NCBI GenBank assembly: GCA_036873755.1
Contig: JAVTVY010025174.1
Coordinates: forward strand, 37,607 to 101,606
DNA length: 64,000 nucleotides
Origin: Hanleya hanleyi
Taxonomy: Eukaryota; Mollusca; Polyplacophora; Lepidopleurida; Hanleyidae
Direction: 5' to 3'
Of this stretch, positions 1-10,403 are shown piece after piece. The notes below the pieces were generated by a model. The model did not search any database and was not told the DNA's origin. It saw only the letters and a list, made by a program, of their open reading frames with translations. The number at the start of each line of letters is the position of its first letter. Position 1 is the first letter of the stretch. Both the position numbers and the translations under genes were made by a program.

Positions 1-2970
1 GACCGGTGTTTGGTGGTAGAGTCATGTTTGACCAGTGTTTAGTGGTATAGTCCTGTTTGACCAGTGTTTGGTGGTTTATCTCTGTTTGACCAGTTTTGGT
101 GGTAGAGTCCTGTTTGACCAGTGTTTGGTGGTGTAGCCATGTTTGACCAGTGTTTGGTGGCATAGCCTTGTTTGACCAGTGTTTGGTTGTATAACCCTGT
201 TTGACCAGTGTTTGCGGTATAGCCCTGTTTGACCTGTGTTTGCTGGTATAGCCCTGTTTGACCAGCGTTTGGTGGTATAGCCCTGTTTAAACAGAGTTTG
301 GTGGCATAGCCTTGTTTGACCAGTGGTTGGTGGTATAGCCCTGTTTGACCAGTGTTTGGTGGTATAGCCCTGATTGACCAGTGTTTGGTGGTATATCCCT
401 GCTTGACCAGTGTTTGGTGGTAAAATCGTGTTTGACCAGTGTTTGGTGATATAGCCCTATTTGACCTGTCTTTGGTGGTGTAGTCCTGTTTGACAAGTGT
501 TTGGTGGAATAGCCCTGTTTGACCGGTGTTTGGTGGTAGAGTCATGTTTGACCAGTGTTTAGTGGTATAGTCCTGTTTGACCAGTGTTTGGTGGTTTATC
601 TCTGTTTGACCAGTTTTGGTGGTAGAGTCCTGTTTGACCAGTGTTTGGTGGTGTAGCCATGTTTGACCAGTGTTTGGTGGCATAGCCTTGTTTGACCAGT
701 GTTTGGTGGTATATCCTGTTTGACCAGTGTTTGGTGATATAAACCTGTTTGACCAGTGTTTGGTGGTATATTCCTGTTTGACAAGTGTTTGGTGGTATAG
801 CCCTGTTTGACCAGTGTTTGGTGGTATAGCTCTGTTTGACCAGCGTTTGGGGTAAATCGCTGTTTTACTAGTGTTTAAAGTTATCTCATTTTGACCAGTG
901 TTTGGTGGTATAGTCCTGTTTGACCATTGTTTGGTGGTATAGCCCTGTTTGACCAGTGTGTGGTGGCATATCCCTGTTTTACCGTGCTTGTTGGTAGAGT
1001 CCTGTTTGACCAGTGTTTGGGGTTTATCTCTGTTTGACCAGTGTTTGGTGATTTAGCCCTGGTTGACCAGTGTTTGGTGGTATAGCCATGTTTGACCAGT
1101 GTTTGGTGGTATAGCCCTGTTTGACCAGTGTTTGGTGGTATAGCCCTGTTTGATCAGTGTTTGGCGGTATAGTCCTGTTTGACCAGTGTTTGGTGGTATA
1201 GCCCTGTTTCACCGGTGTTTGGTGGTATAGCCCTGTATGACCAGTGTTTAGTGGTATAACCCTGTTTGACCAGTGTTTGGTGGTATAGCCCTGTTTGACC
1301 GGTGTTTGGTGGTAGAGTCATGTTTGACCAGTGTTTAGTGGAAGAGTCCTGTTTGACCAGTGTTTGGTGGTAGAGTCCCGTTTGATCAGTGTTTGGTGGT
1401 ATAGCCCTGTTTGACTAGTGCTTGGTGGTATAGCCCAGTTTGACCAGTGTTTGTGGTATAGCCCTGTTTGACCAGTGTTTGGTGGTATAGTCCTGTTTGA
1501 CCAGTGTTTGGTGGTATGGCCAAGTTTACCAGTATTTGGTGGTATATCCCAGTTTGACTAGTGTTTAGTAGTATATCCCATGTTGACCAGTGTTTGGTCG
1601 TATAGCCCTGTTTGACCAGTGTTTGGGGTATAGCCCTGTTTGACCTGTGTTTGGTGGTATAGCCCTGTTTGACCAGTGTTTGGTGGTATAGCCCTGTTTG
1701 ACCAGTGTTTGCGGTATATCCCTGTTTGACTAGTGTTTAGTGGATATCTCATTTTGACCAGTCTTTGGTGTTATAGTCCTGTTTGACCAGTGTTTGGTGG
1801 CATAGCCCTGTCTGACCATTGTTTGGTGGCATATCCCTGTTTTACCGTGCTTGTTGGTAGAGTCCTGTTTGACCAGTGTTTGGTGGTTTATCTTTGTTTG
1901 ACCAGTGTTTGGTGATATCGCCCTGTTTGACCAGTGTTTGGTGGTAGAGTCATGTTTGACCAGTGTTTAGTGGCATAGTCCTGTTTGACCAGTGTTTGGT
2001 GGTAGAGTCCCGTTTGATCAGTGTTTGGTGGTATAGCCCTGTTTGACCAGTGTTTGGTGGCAGTCCCGTTTGACCAGTGTTTGGTGGTATATCCTGTTTG
2101 ACCAGTGTTTGGTGGTATAACCCTGTTTGACCAGTGTTTGGTGGTATATTCCTGTTTGACCAGTGTTTGGTGGTAGAGTCCTGTTTGACGGTATATCCCT
2201 GTCTGACCAGTGTTTGGTGGTATAGCACTGTATGACCAGTGTTTGGTGATATAGCCCTGTTTGACCAGTGTTTGGTGGTATAGTTCTGTTTGACCAGTGT
2301 TTGGTGGTATATCCCTGTTTACCAGTGTTTGGTGGTATAACCCTGTTTGACTAGTGTTTAGTGGTATATCCTATTTTGACCAGTGTTTGGTGGTATAGCC
2401 CTGTTTGACCAGTGTTTGGGGTATAGCCCTGTTTGACCTGTGTTTGGTGGGATAGCCCTGTTTGACCAGTGTTTGGTGGTATAGCTCTGTTTGACCAGCG
2501 TTTGGGGTAAATCCCTGTTTGACTAGTGTATAATGGATATCTCATTTTGACCAGTGTTTGGTGGTATAGTCCTGTTTGACCATTGTTTGGTGGTATAGCC
2601 CTGTTTGACCAGTGTGTGGTGGCATATCCCTGTTTTACCGTGCTTGTTGGTAGAGTCCTGTTTGACCAGTGTTTGGGGTTTATCTCTGTTTGACCAGTGT
2701 TTGGTGATTTAGCCCTGGTTGACCAGTCTTTGGTGGTATAGCCATGTTTGACTAGTGTTTGGTGGTATAGCCCTGTTTGACCAGTGTTTGGTGGTATAGC
2801 CCTGTTTGATCAGTGTTTGGCGGTATAGTCCTGTTTGACCAGTGTTTGGTGATATAGCCCTGTTTCACCGGTGTTTGGTGGTATAGCTTTGTATGACCAG
2901 TGGTTGGTGGTATAACCCTGTTTGCCCAGTGTTTGGTAGTATTGCCCTGTTTGACCGGTGTTTGGTGGTT
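1..2970. repeat. Satellite A, 29-bp monomer, left block
   Basis: About 100 head-to-tail copies of a 29-bp monomer, consensus near GTTTGACCAGTGTTTGGTGG plus TATAGCCCT. Because 29 is not a multiple of 3, all three frames of the minus strand run through the same long ORFs with a 29-residue peptide repeat (for example NTGQTGLYHQTLVKQ); these ORFs are artefacts. Higher-order structure is visible: bases 1-180 recur almost exactly at 521-700, an offset of 520 bp (18 monomers). Point variants (ATAGCCCTG, AGAGTCCTG, ATATCCCTG, TTTATCTCTG) mark the monomer classes. The block is cut by a LINE insertion at 2970/2971. Confidence 0.97.
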
Positions 2971-3470
2971 CAAGATTCAAGATTCAAGATTTTATTGTAC
3001 GAACACCAAATATGGCAGAGTACAAGAGTAAATAAAATCAGTAGAACAGTAAAATACTGAAATGCAAAACAGACGCACATGTAATCTATATACATGAACG
3101 CGTATATCTGAACGTGAATATAGCTTTGGTAAAGAACAGTCACTAGCTATCATTTCTGTACCATTTCAGGAGTGTTGAACACACTGTATTAATTATTACT
3201 GGACTATCACGGCATGACATTATGAAAATAAATTTATCAGCAGTTGTTAATTTCATGAAAGCCGGATATTCTCTTACCACATACTGAAATAGTACATATC
3301 GACTATCTGCAAATTTTTTGCAGGACATTACAAAATGCATTTCATCTTCAACAATATTACATTTATTACATAGCCGTTGTTCGACAGGAGTAATAGGTCT
3401 AGTATGCCTTCCGGTCTCAATTGCTAGTCTGTGGTCGCTGAGACGTAATTTTGAGAAGAACTGTCGAGCT
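2971..3470 (-). mobile_element. 5'-truncated LINE inserted in satellite A
   Basis: A 500-bp non-satellite segment interrupts the 29-bp array; satellite sequence stops at TTTGGTGGT on the left and resumes at GGTAGAGTCATG on the right, sharing only GGT as a possible target duplication. On the minus strand the segment ends in AATAAAATCTTGAATCTTGAA, a short-repeat tail typical of several non-LTR clades. The tail resembles that of the LINE at 28931-30170 (AATAAAATATTGAATTGAA), suggesting a related family. The 5' end is missing, as usual for target-primed insertion. Confidence 0.85.
3143..3469 (-). pseudogene. C-terminal zinc-binding part of a LINE reverse transcriptase
   Basis: The minus-strand ORF starts inside satellite DNA: the first residues MTLPA come from the junction, so the start codon is not the element's own. 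What follows is the C-terminal region of a non-LTR retrotransposon ORF2: HRLAIETGRHTRPI, then VEQRLCNKCNIVEDEMHFVMSC with a CX2C...HX4C zinc-binding pattern, then a helical tail ending LLKWYRNDS. The same layout (IETGRY...EQRICPLC...ELHVILNC) occurs in the LINE at 29577-30038. RT and endonuclease domains are absent, so it is a dead 3' fragment. It probably has no function, although it could be transcribed from the satellite. Confidence 0.8.
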
Positions 3471-5712
3471 GGTAGAGTCATGTTTGACCAGTGTTTAGTG
3501 GTATAGTCCTGTTTGACCTGTGTTTGGTGGTAGAGTCCCGTTTGATCAGTGTTTCGTTGTATAGCCCTGTTTGACCAGTGTTTGGTGGTAGAGTCCCGTT
3601 TGACCAGTGTTTGGTGGTATATCCTGTTTGACCAGTGTTTGGTGGTAGAGTCCTGTTTGACCAGTGTTTGGTGGTATAGCCCTGTTTGACCAGTGTTTGG
3701 AGGTAGAGTCCTGTTTGGTGGTTTTCACATGTTTGACTTTTGGTGGTATATTCCTGTTTGACCAGTGTTTGGTGGTATAGCCCTGTTTGACCAGTGTTTG
3801 GTGGTATAGCCCTGTTTGACCAGTGTTTGGTGGTATAGCCCTCTTTGACCAGTGTTTGGTGGTAGAGCCCTCTTTGACCAGTGTTTGGGGTTTATCACTG
3901 TTTGACCAGTGTTTGGTGATTTAGCCCTGGTTGACCAGTGTTTGGTGGTATAGCCATGTTTGACCAGTGTTTGGTGGTATAGCCCTGTTTGACCAGTGTT
4001 TGGTGGTAGAGTCCCGTTTGATCAGTGTTTGGGGTTTATCACTGTTTGACCAGTGTTTGGTGATTTAGCCCTGGTTGACCAGTGTTTGGTGGTATAGCCA
4101 TGTTTGACCAGTGTTTGGTGGTATAGCCCTGTTTGACCAGTGTTTGGTGGTATAGCCTGTTTGATCAGTGTTTGGCGGTATAGTCCTGTTTGACCAGTGT
4201 TTGGTGGTATAGCCCTGTTTCACCGGTGTTTGGTGGTATAGCCCTGTATGACCAGTGTTTGGTGGTATAACCCTGTTTGACCAGTGTTTGGTGGTATAGC
4301 CCTGTTTGACCGGTGTTTGGTGGTAGAGTCATGTTTGACCAGTGTTTAGTGATATAGTCCTGTTTGACCAGTGTTTGGTGGTAGAGCCCTCTTTGACCAG
4401 TGTTTGGTGGTAGAGTCCCGTTTGATCAGTGTTTGGTTGTATAGCCCTGTTTGACCAGTGTTTGGTGGTAGAGTCCCGTTTGACCAGTGTTTGGTGGTAT
4501 ATCCTGTTTGACCAGTGTTTGATGGTAGAGTCCTGTTTGACCAGTGTTTGGTGGTATAGCCCTGTTTGACCAGTGTTTGGAGGTAGACTCCTGTTTGGTG
4601 GTATACACATGTTTGACCAGTGTTTGGTGGTATATTCCTGTTTGACCAGTGCTTGGTGGTATAGCCCTGTTTGACCAGTGTTTGGTGGTATAGCCCTGTT
4701 TGACCAGCGTTTGGTGGTATAGCCCTCTTTGACCAGTGTTTGGTGGTAGAGCCCTCTTTGACCAGTGTTTGGGGTTTATCTCTGTTTGACCAGTGTTTGG
4801 TGATTTAGCCCTGGTTGACCAGTGTTTGGTGGTATAGCCATGTTTGACCAGTGTTTGGTAGTATAGCCCTGTTTGACCAGTGTTTGGTGGTATAGCCTTG
4901 TTTGATCAGTGTTTGGCGGTATAGTCCTGTTTGACCAGTGTTTGGTGGTATAGCCCTGTTTCACCGGTGTTTGGTGGTATAGCCCTGTATGACCAGTGTT
5001 TGGTGGTATAACCCTGTTTGACCAGTGTTTGGTGGTATAGCCCTGTTTGACCGGTGTTTGGTGGTAGAGTCATGTTTGACCAGTGTTTAGTGATATAGTC
5101 CTGTTTGACCAGTGTTTGGTGGTAGAGTCCCGTTTGATCAGTGTTTGGTGGTATAGCCCTGTTTGACCAGTGTTTGGTGGTAGAGCCCCGTTTGACCAGT
5201 GTTTGGTGGTATATCCTGTTTGACCAGTGTTTGGTGGTAGAGTCCTGTTTGACCAGTGTTTGGTGGTATAGCCCTTGACCAGTGTTTGGAGGTAGAGTCC
5301 TGTTTGGTGGTATACACATGTTTGACCTTTGGTGGTATATTCCTGTTAGACCAGTGTTTGGTGGTATAGCCCTGTTTGACCAGTGTTTGGTGGTATAGCC
5401 CTGTTTGACCAGTGTTTGGTGGTATAGCCCTCTTTGACCAGTGTTTGGTGGTAGAGCCCTCTTTGACCAGTGTTTGGTGGTAGAGCCCTGTTTGACCAGT
5501 GTTCGGGGTATAGTCCTGTTTGACCAGTGTTTGGTGGTAGAGTCCTGTTTGACCACTGTTTGGCGGTATAGCCCTGTTTGACCAGTGTTTGGTGGGTATA
5601 GCCCTGTTTGACTAGTGTTTGGTGGTATATCCCTGTTTTACCGTGCTTGTTGGTAGAGTCCTGTTTGACCAGTGGTTGGTGGTTTATCTCTGTTTGATCA
5701 GTGTTTGGTGAT
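3471..5712. repeat. Satellite A, 29-bp monomer, right block
   Basis: The same 29-bp satellite resumes after the LINE. A larger period is also seen: the segment around 3546-3728 recurs around 4426-4608 (offset 880 bp), including a truncated monomer (CTCCTGTTTGGTGGT followed by ACACATG). A third, more diverged copy lies near 5140-5330. The long minus-strand ORFs here, including one of 216 codons at 4906-5556, are repeat artefacts. Confidence 0.96.
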
Positions 5713-6075
5713 GGTACATGTACATGGACAGGCTACATCGAGATGGACAAGGAACATGTACATGGACAGAGTGCATGTACATGAAGAGAGAGAGAATTAA
5801 GGTTTAACGTCGCATTCCGCAATATTTCAGCTATGTAGCGACATGGACAGTGTGTATGTACATGGACATGAACAGAGTATGTATACATGGGCATGAACAG
5901 AGTACTTTTACATGGATATGGAACATGTACATTGACAGAGCACATGTACATGGACAGATAACCTGTACAGGCATGTAGTACATATACAGGCACATAGTAC
6001 ATGTACACGGATTTGCACAGAATACCTGGTCGTGCGCAGAGTACATGCACATTGACATGTACAGAGTAGATGGAT
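5713..6075. repeat. Degenerate ACATGTACATGGACAG minisatellite
   Basis: Irregular repeats of ACATGTACATGGACAGAGT and variants follow the satellite directly. The motif contains the palindrome ACATGT/GTACATGTAC. ORFs on the minus strand rich in Cys, His, Tyr and Met are translations of this repeat. A short foreign piece interrupts it at 5786-5842. Confidence 0.85.
5786..5842 (+). repeat. Fragment of the (GAGT)n-TTTAACGTCGC dispersed repeat
   Basis: The segment from AGAGAGAGAGAATT to CTATGTAGCGAC matches the head of the repeat at 50470-50650 (AGGGTTTAACGTCGCGTTC, CATTTCGGCCATATATCGAC). It lies inside the minisatellite, so it is a short insertion or a seed of it. Confidence 0.7.
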
Positions 6076-6430
6076 TTTGATGTTAGGCGATAGCCACAAG
6101 GATACAGGTTTTGATGTTAGGCGATAGCCCGCAAGGATAAGGGTTTTGGAGTTAGGTGATAGCCCGCAAGGATAAGGGTTTTGATGTTAGGCGATAGCCC
6201 GCAAGGATACAGGCTTTGGAGTTAGGTGATAGCCCGCAAGGATACAGGTTTTGATGTTAGGTGATAGCCCGCAATAATACAGGTTTTGGAATTAGGTGAT
6301 AGCCCGCAACGATTCCGGTTTTGTAGTCAGGTGATCGCCCCTAAAGCATACAGGCTTTCGAGATAGGTGATAGCTGGCAAGCATATTGGCCTTTGGAGTT
6401 GGGCGATAGCCCGCAAGGATACGGGTTTTG
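6076..6430. repeat. 35-bp minisatellite, about 10 copies
   Basis: Tandem copies of a 35-bp unit GATGTTAGGCGATAGCCCGCAAGGATACAGGTTTT; GTTAG starts at 6082, 6116, 6151, 6186, 6221, 6256 and onward. Copies degrade after about 6300. Confidence 0.9.
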
Positions 6431-6769
6431 AAATGTTTTACTTTTACATGGTAATAATGGCTCCTAGTGTTCAATTTTCTAATATGTATTAACAGCAATA
6501 CGGTAGCAACAACAACACCATGACGGTAGAATGAACATAGAATGCAGACATTAGCTTTATATACTTTTACTATACACGGTAATGTCTGAGTGTCTCTGAA
6601 TGTTCAATTTCTAATATCTAGCCAACAACACTTGTTCGAAATCTTCCCTAATAAAATGATTGACCTGTAATCCTTGTTGTTGTTGTTTTCTTATTGGACC
6701 AATGGATGAGAATAGTACTTATCACGGACTACACCCGTAGAGCTACGTATAGGCGCGCATGTGTGACAT
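6431..6769. other. Gene-free spacer
   Basis: No supported gene. CTAATAT following TGTTCAATTT occurs twice (about 6468 and 6600), a weak direct duplication. A GTTGTTGTTG run lies at 6673-6687. Confidence 0.5.
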
Positions 6770-6773
6770 GGTC

Positions 6774-6780
6774 TATAAAA
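6774..6780 (+). promoter_or_regulatory. TATA box of the 97-codon ORF
   Basis: TATAAAA in GGTCTATAAAACACGTCC. A start of transcription about 25-30 bp downstream would fall at 6800-6810, after the ATG at 6794 and before the ATG at 6827, which favours 6827 as the start codon. Confidence 0.6.
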
Positions 6781-6826
6781 CACGTCCCTCTGGATGCCAC
6801 ACCCACAGTCCTACTGCTGCAGAGCC

Positions 6827-7120
6827 ATGACAGAGAACCATCCCTATGAGACTCGCATTTTACAGCATGCGACCGTGGTTAATTCACTCACGGGTTACCG
6901 AGCAGTGATTCGGTCCATGTTTGGAGATGGCGACGACAACGAGGGGCGACGCCGGATCCTGAAAGAGTTCACAGAAGCGGTCCTCGACAGAGTGGACTCG
7001 ATGGAGAGGTGTGCTATCACCCACCACTACTGGACTATGACAGCCATCCTTGACGCCACGAGCGCTCACGCCGGAACCAGCGACGGCTCGTTGACCTCAC
7101 AATGGTCTTTGCCCTATTAA
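6827..7120 (+). CDS. 97-residue protein, possibly a divergent histone-fold protein
   Basis: An intact 97-codon ORF with a TATA box 47 bp upstream and a histone-mRNA-type stem-loop 51 bp after the stop. Composition is richer in G+C than the surroundings. The central stretch RRRILKEFTEAVLDRVDSM is predicted helical, and its spacing to a later MTAILDA helix can be laid without gaps on the alpha-2/alpha-3 part of histone H4 (shared L-K-x-F-x-E-x-V pattern). The basic N-terminal tail of canonical histones is missing and overall identity is low, so this is an inference from size, helix pattern and 3' signal together. The upstream in-frame ATG (6794) would add 11 residues but lies too close to the TATA box. 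The next unit (7186-7645) is a degraded copy of the zinc-finger unit at 22880-23800. Alternatives: an unrelated small helical protein of a mobile element, or a chance ORF. Confidence 0.45.
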   Translation: MTENHPYETRILQHATVVNSLTGYRAVIRSMFGDGDDNEGRRRILKEFTEAVLDRVDSMERCAITHHYWTMTAILDATSAHAGTSDGSLTSQWSLPY

Positions 7121-7170
7121 CCCTGACGCTGTGGCAATGACGGTTCCGTATTACAGCGACAGAAAAGAAC

Positions 7171-7184
7171 GGCTCTTCAGAGCC
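7171..7184 (+). terminator. Histone-type 3' stem-loop, short loop
   Basis: GGCTCTTCAGAGCC, preceded by AAAAGAAC and followed by TCCA. Canonical metazoan histone mRNA 3' ends carry the same 6-bp stem (GGCTCT/AGAGCC) with a four-base loop; here only TC remains between the arms, so two loop bases are missing. Position relative to the stop (about 50 bp) is right for a histone gene. It could be a decayed processing signal or coincidence. Confidence 0.45.
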
Positions 7185-7185
7185 T

Positions 7186-7435
7186 CCAATGAAAATCAGA
7201 GCTTTAAGTGCTAATTCACCAGGGTGATGAAGCGTTAAGCTAGGCGTGGGCGGGCGTTACTCTCCATAAAAGCAAGCGTATTCCAAAAACGTGCAATCTC
7301 CCCGACCCAGTACGCCCACTACTGGCTCATCTCGACCCCAAAACATCCATTCCCATGCCCCATGCAAACAACTGTTTCAGGACATGCTGCCTGAACAATA
7401 TCCCGGTCTGCCCGGCAGGGATTAGAACATACGGA
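7186..7435 (+). pseudogene. Degraded copy of the zinc-finger transcription unit
   Basis: The promoter block (AAATCAGAGCTTT...AATTCACCAGGG...AAGCGTTAAGCTAGGCG...GGCGGGCGTTACT) and TATA box CATAAAA at 7265-7271, followed by AGCAAGCGTATTCC, match the promoter of the unit at 22880-23037. The zinc-finger and acidic parts are deleted. Only the C-terminal coding tail survives, in the frame reading QLFQDMLPEQYPGLPGRD and a stop at 7423-7425; the fuller copy reads LFQDMLPKQYPELPDDA there. Agreement of that tail between diverged copies suggests it was once coding. Confidence 0.65.
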
Positions 7436-7700
7436 TTAGAGCGAACATGACCGAACATTGAACTTTCTCAAAGGACGGTTTTGATTGGATAAGAGCAGCC
7501 GAGAATACATCTATAGGGCAAGAACTAATATGACAGATGCAGCGCCAAATGGCGGCTTCTGATTGGACAAGAGCCTACTTGTATTGTAAACATACCCAAC
7601 GCGGCTCCTCCAGCGTGGGTATGATGTACGGGAGGGAATAATAAACTATATGAACACTTGTTGTTGTCGTTGTTGTTCTCTCTCCGGTCTATATATGACC
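7436..7700 (+). promoter_or_regulatory. 3' flank with inverted CCAAT boxes and polyadenylation signal
   Basis: Contains two GATTGGA(T/C)AAGAGC motifs (inverted CCAAT), the block AAACATACCCAACGCGGCTCC...GCGTGGGTATGAT (a near inverted repeat) and AATAAA at 7640-7645, followed by TTGTTGTTGT runs. The same order occurs at 23630-23870, 27080-27330 and, inverted, at 25350-25660. Confidence 0.7.
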
Positions 7701-7710
7701 CTCTAGACCT

Positions 7711-8518
7711 GGTTGATAGGGGTTTCCCCTATTTTAGGGTAAAGTCCGTGTTCCGCTTTTTTATATTTTCGGGACAAATCCTAATTTTACATACACCCAC
7801 TCCCCACCCTACCTTTGTCGGCAGACCCTGATAAGCCGGGGACCGATATTAGCCCTTTTGGACATGTTTGATAGGGGTTTTCCCTATTGTAGGGTAAAGT
7901 CCGTGTTCCGCTTTTTATATTTTCGGGACAAATCCTAAATTTACATACACCCTCTCTCGGCAGGCTCCGATAAGCCCCACTAGGCGTGGTTGATAGTAGT
8001 TTTCCCCTATTGTAGGGGTAAAGTCCGTGCACCGCTTTTTATATTTTCGGGACAAATCCTAAATTTGCATACACCTATTATCCCACCCTACCTCTCTCAG
8101 CAGGCCCCGATAAGCCGGAGACCGATATTAGCCCTTTTGAACATGGTTGATAGGGGTTTTCCCCTATTGTAGGGATAAAGTAAGTGTTCCGCTTTTTATA
8201 TTTTCGCGACAAATCCTAAATTTACATACACCCACTCCCCCACCCTACCTCTCTCGGCAGGCCCCGGTAAGGCGGGGACCGATATTAGCCCTTTTGGACA
8301 TGGTTGATAGGGGTTTCCCCCTATTTTAGGGGTAAAGTCCATGTTCCGCTTTTTTATATTTTCGGGACAAATCCTAAATTTGCCTCTGTCGGCAGGCCCC
8401 GATAAGCCGGAGACCGATATTAACCCTTTTGGAAATGGTTGATAGGGGTTTCCCCTATTTTAGGGGTAAAAGTCCGTGTTCCGCTTTTTATATTTTCGGG
8501 ACAAATCCTAAATTTACA
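7711..8518. repeat. 157-bp tandem repeat with a hairpin in each unit
   Basis: Six units start at 7711, 7866, 7988, 8145, 8302 and 8437 (spacings 155, 122, 157, 157, 135). Each begins GGTTGATAGGGGTTTCCCCTAT or a close variant, which can fold as ATAGGGG-loop-CCCCTAT, then has TTCCGCTTTTTATATTTTCG, CATACACCCACTCCCC and GGCAGGCCCCGATAAGCCGG. Shorter units have internal deletions. Small ORFs across it (for example 7990-8172, 8147-8329) repeat with the unit and are not genes. Confidence 0.92.
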
Positions 8519-10400
8519 TTCGATGCCGTGATATCAAAAGGGAACCCCCACAGCAAGAGGATCCGCCATTTTATGTTTATTTTTTGCGGAGATATTCTGG
8601 ACAATAAACGCTCGACCCTGGGGTCACGCGGATGCTGGACTGGTGATAATAACATGGTACAACACCTATAGATTATGTTTATTACTGTAAGTCTTCCTTC
8701 CTATGGATTCCTGTATTTTTTTCGTGCCAATACGGTTTTGGGGAAACCTGTATGGAGACACTGAGGGTTCCCCACTGGCCATTTAACATGGGCAAATAGA
8801 TGGCGATATTGTCGGGGACCCTGTTTGAGAATTAGTTGTTGCGATATATATTGACCCCTGCGCATCGATAAATATAGCACATGCTCGTTGCCCTGGTGGC
8901 AAAAACTGGTTGTCAGGTGACCGGACATTCCCGGAGATTCCCGGACATTCTCGGAGAATCATGCGACCACTCGCGTATTTGAATTCTCGGGACTACTTTC
9001 TGTCCGCGGAAGCTTCTCCCCGCGACCGCATCACCGCGGAGGAATACATGCCCCAGAGTGTGACCGGAAGTGCCGGAACTATAGTGGCCTTGACCTCTAC
9101 GATCACGTGATCGTCTCAAGATCGTCACAAGACTGGTGGTGCCCCCTGTCGAAAGTAGGTCAAGATTGTAGGATATGCTGTGACTATACTACTTGCAGTC
9201 CTAATCCACTCTGAAATCGCTGGTAATAAACATAAATGGCTCTCTTGTGAGAGAAACCAATCATTTGTTTAGTTTTATGCTATCATTGACTGTACACTTC
9301 TATGGGGAAATTCATCCTGTTTCCAATGATTCATAATTCCCATGTTATTGACCCATAAGCGCATAGAAATGAACGCGATCTATTTCCCTAGTGCATCACG
9401 ACTCCCACAACAAGAGGATTTTAGTTTCCATGAGAGGTGTCTTTTTAATCTCCCACAACGTCTGTTATAATCATATCACTCAATCCGGATAGAAATCGAA
9501 CAACCAGGATATTTTAACCGAGTGAATTTGACTAAAGCCTGCTAGAATTTCAATATTTCCTGGGGTCTATTGTTGTCCGACTTGAGAGACTCCATACATG
9601 GTGTATACAAACCAACAGTTATCGCATGAGGATTACCAGGTAGCGCGGTCATTGTCGAGGAGTATTTGACTTGAACCCATAGTTTGCTCAGGTCCCTCAG
9701 GTCTCAATTTGTCAGACGATCACCCGCTAGCTGCTTCATACTCCCAGGTGTTGCTATTAAGTAGCTGGCTGCATGAGAACCGTGGTGAGCGCACAATTAG
9801 ACCGTCGTCCCGATGTAATTCAAGATCGGTATTAAAACGTGGAGGCATGTCCCCCAACAATACCACTGGGCCGACTAGCGAGTCAAGCGCTGTTTGTTGG
9901 AGATTATAACACGCGTACATTCTGCGCCACACACAAAACTCCAGAAAGTCAAGAAATCGTTGAAATTCGCGTCTAGGTCTTATTACAGCTTTCTTGTAGA
10001 CGGTGTTTGTCCTCAGGTCGCAAAAGTAAGAATAGATTTGGGCTTGGCCGTCACATACGTTTTTAATTTGACGTTAAAAAGTCTGTTATATTTGGACAGT
10101 TTTTGTCAGATGTGTTGTCCTTCATATGTCCTGTTTGACGACTTTCCCTGTCGGATTCAGTTTGATAACCACACGCGACAATAGTCATCATGGTTGATTC
10201 TCCTCATTCCATTGCACAAGGTAATTATCAAATTCGATATTTAGCCAAAAGCAGTGTCCCCTGGCTGGACAGTTAGCAATTTTATTAATTGATTTGTGTT
10301 CAATCATCGTGACACAACATTCTTGAAAAACAAGTTCGACGAAGCAAAAATATCGCATACACGTGCCTATTACAGGCTCGTAAATTGTGACGATGAACAC
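8519..10400. other. Mostly unannotated spacer with a TIR remnant
   Basis: No supported gene. 9057-9100 (GTGACCGGAAGTGCCGGAACTATAGTGG onward) matches the right TIR of the 22092-25104 element, in the same orientation, so the island starting at 6770 probably belongs to a decayed relative. A 12-bp perfect palindrome GATCACGTGATC follows at 9102-9113. 8926-8960 has three CCCGGA(C/G)ATTC-type repeats. Nothing recognised from 9120 to 10400. Confidence 0.55.
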
Positions 10401-10403
10401 TAA

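Noticed and set aside
39..5556. Many long ORFs (up to 216 codons) on the minus strand
   Set aside because: They are translations of the 29-bp satellite in all three frames, with a 29-residue period; no independent coding signal.
5733..6099. Cys/His-rich minus ORFs resembling secreted peptides
   Set aside because: They translate the ACATGTACATGGACAG minisatellite and overlap in several frames.
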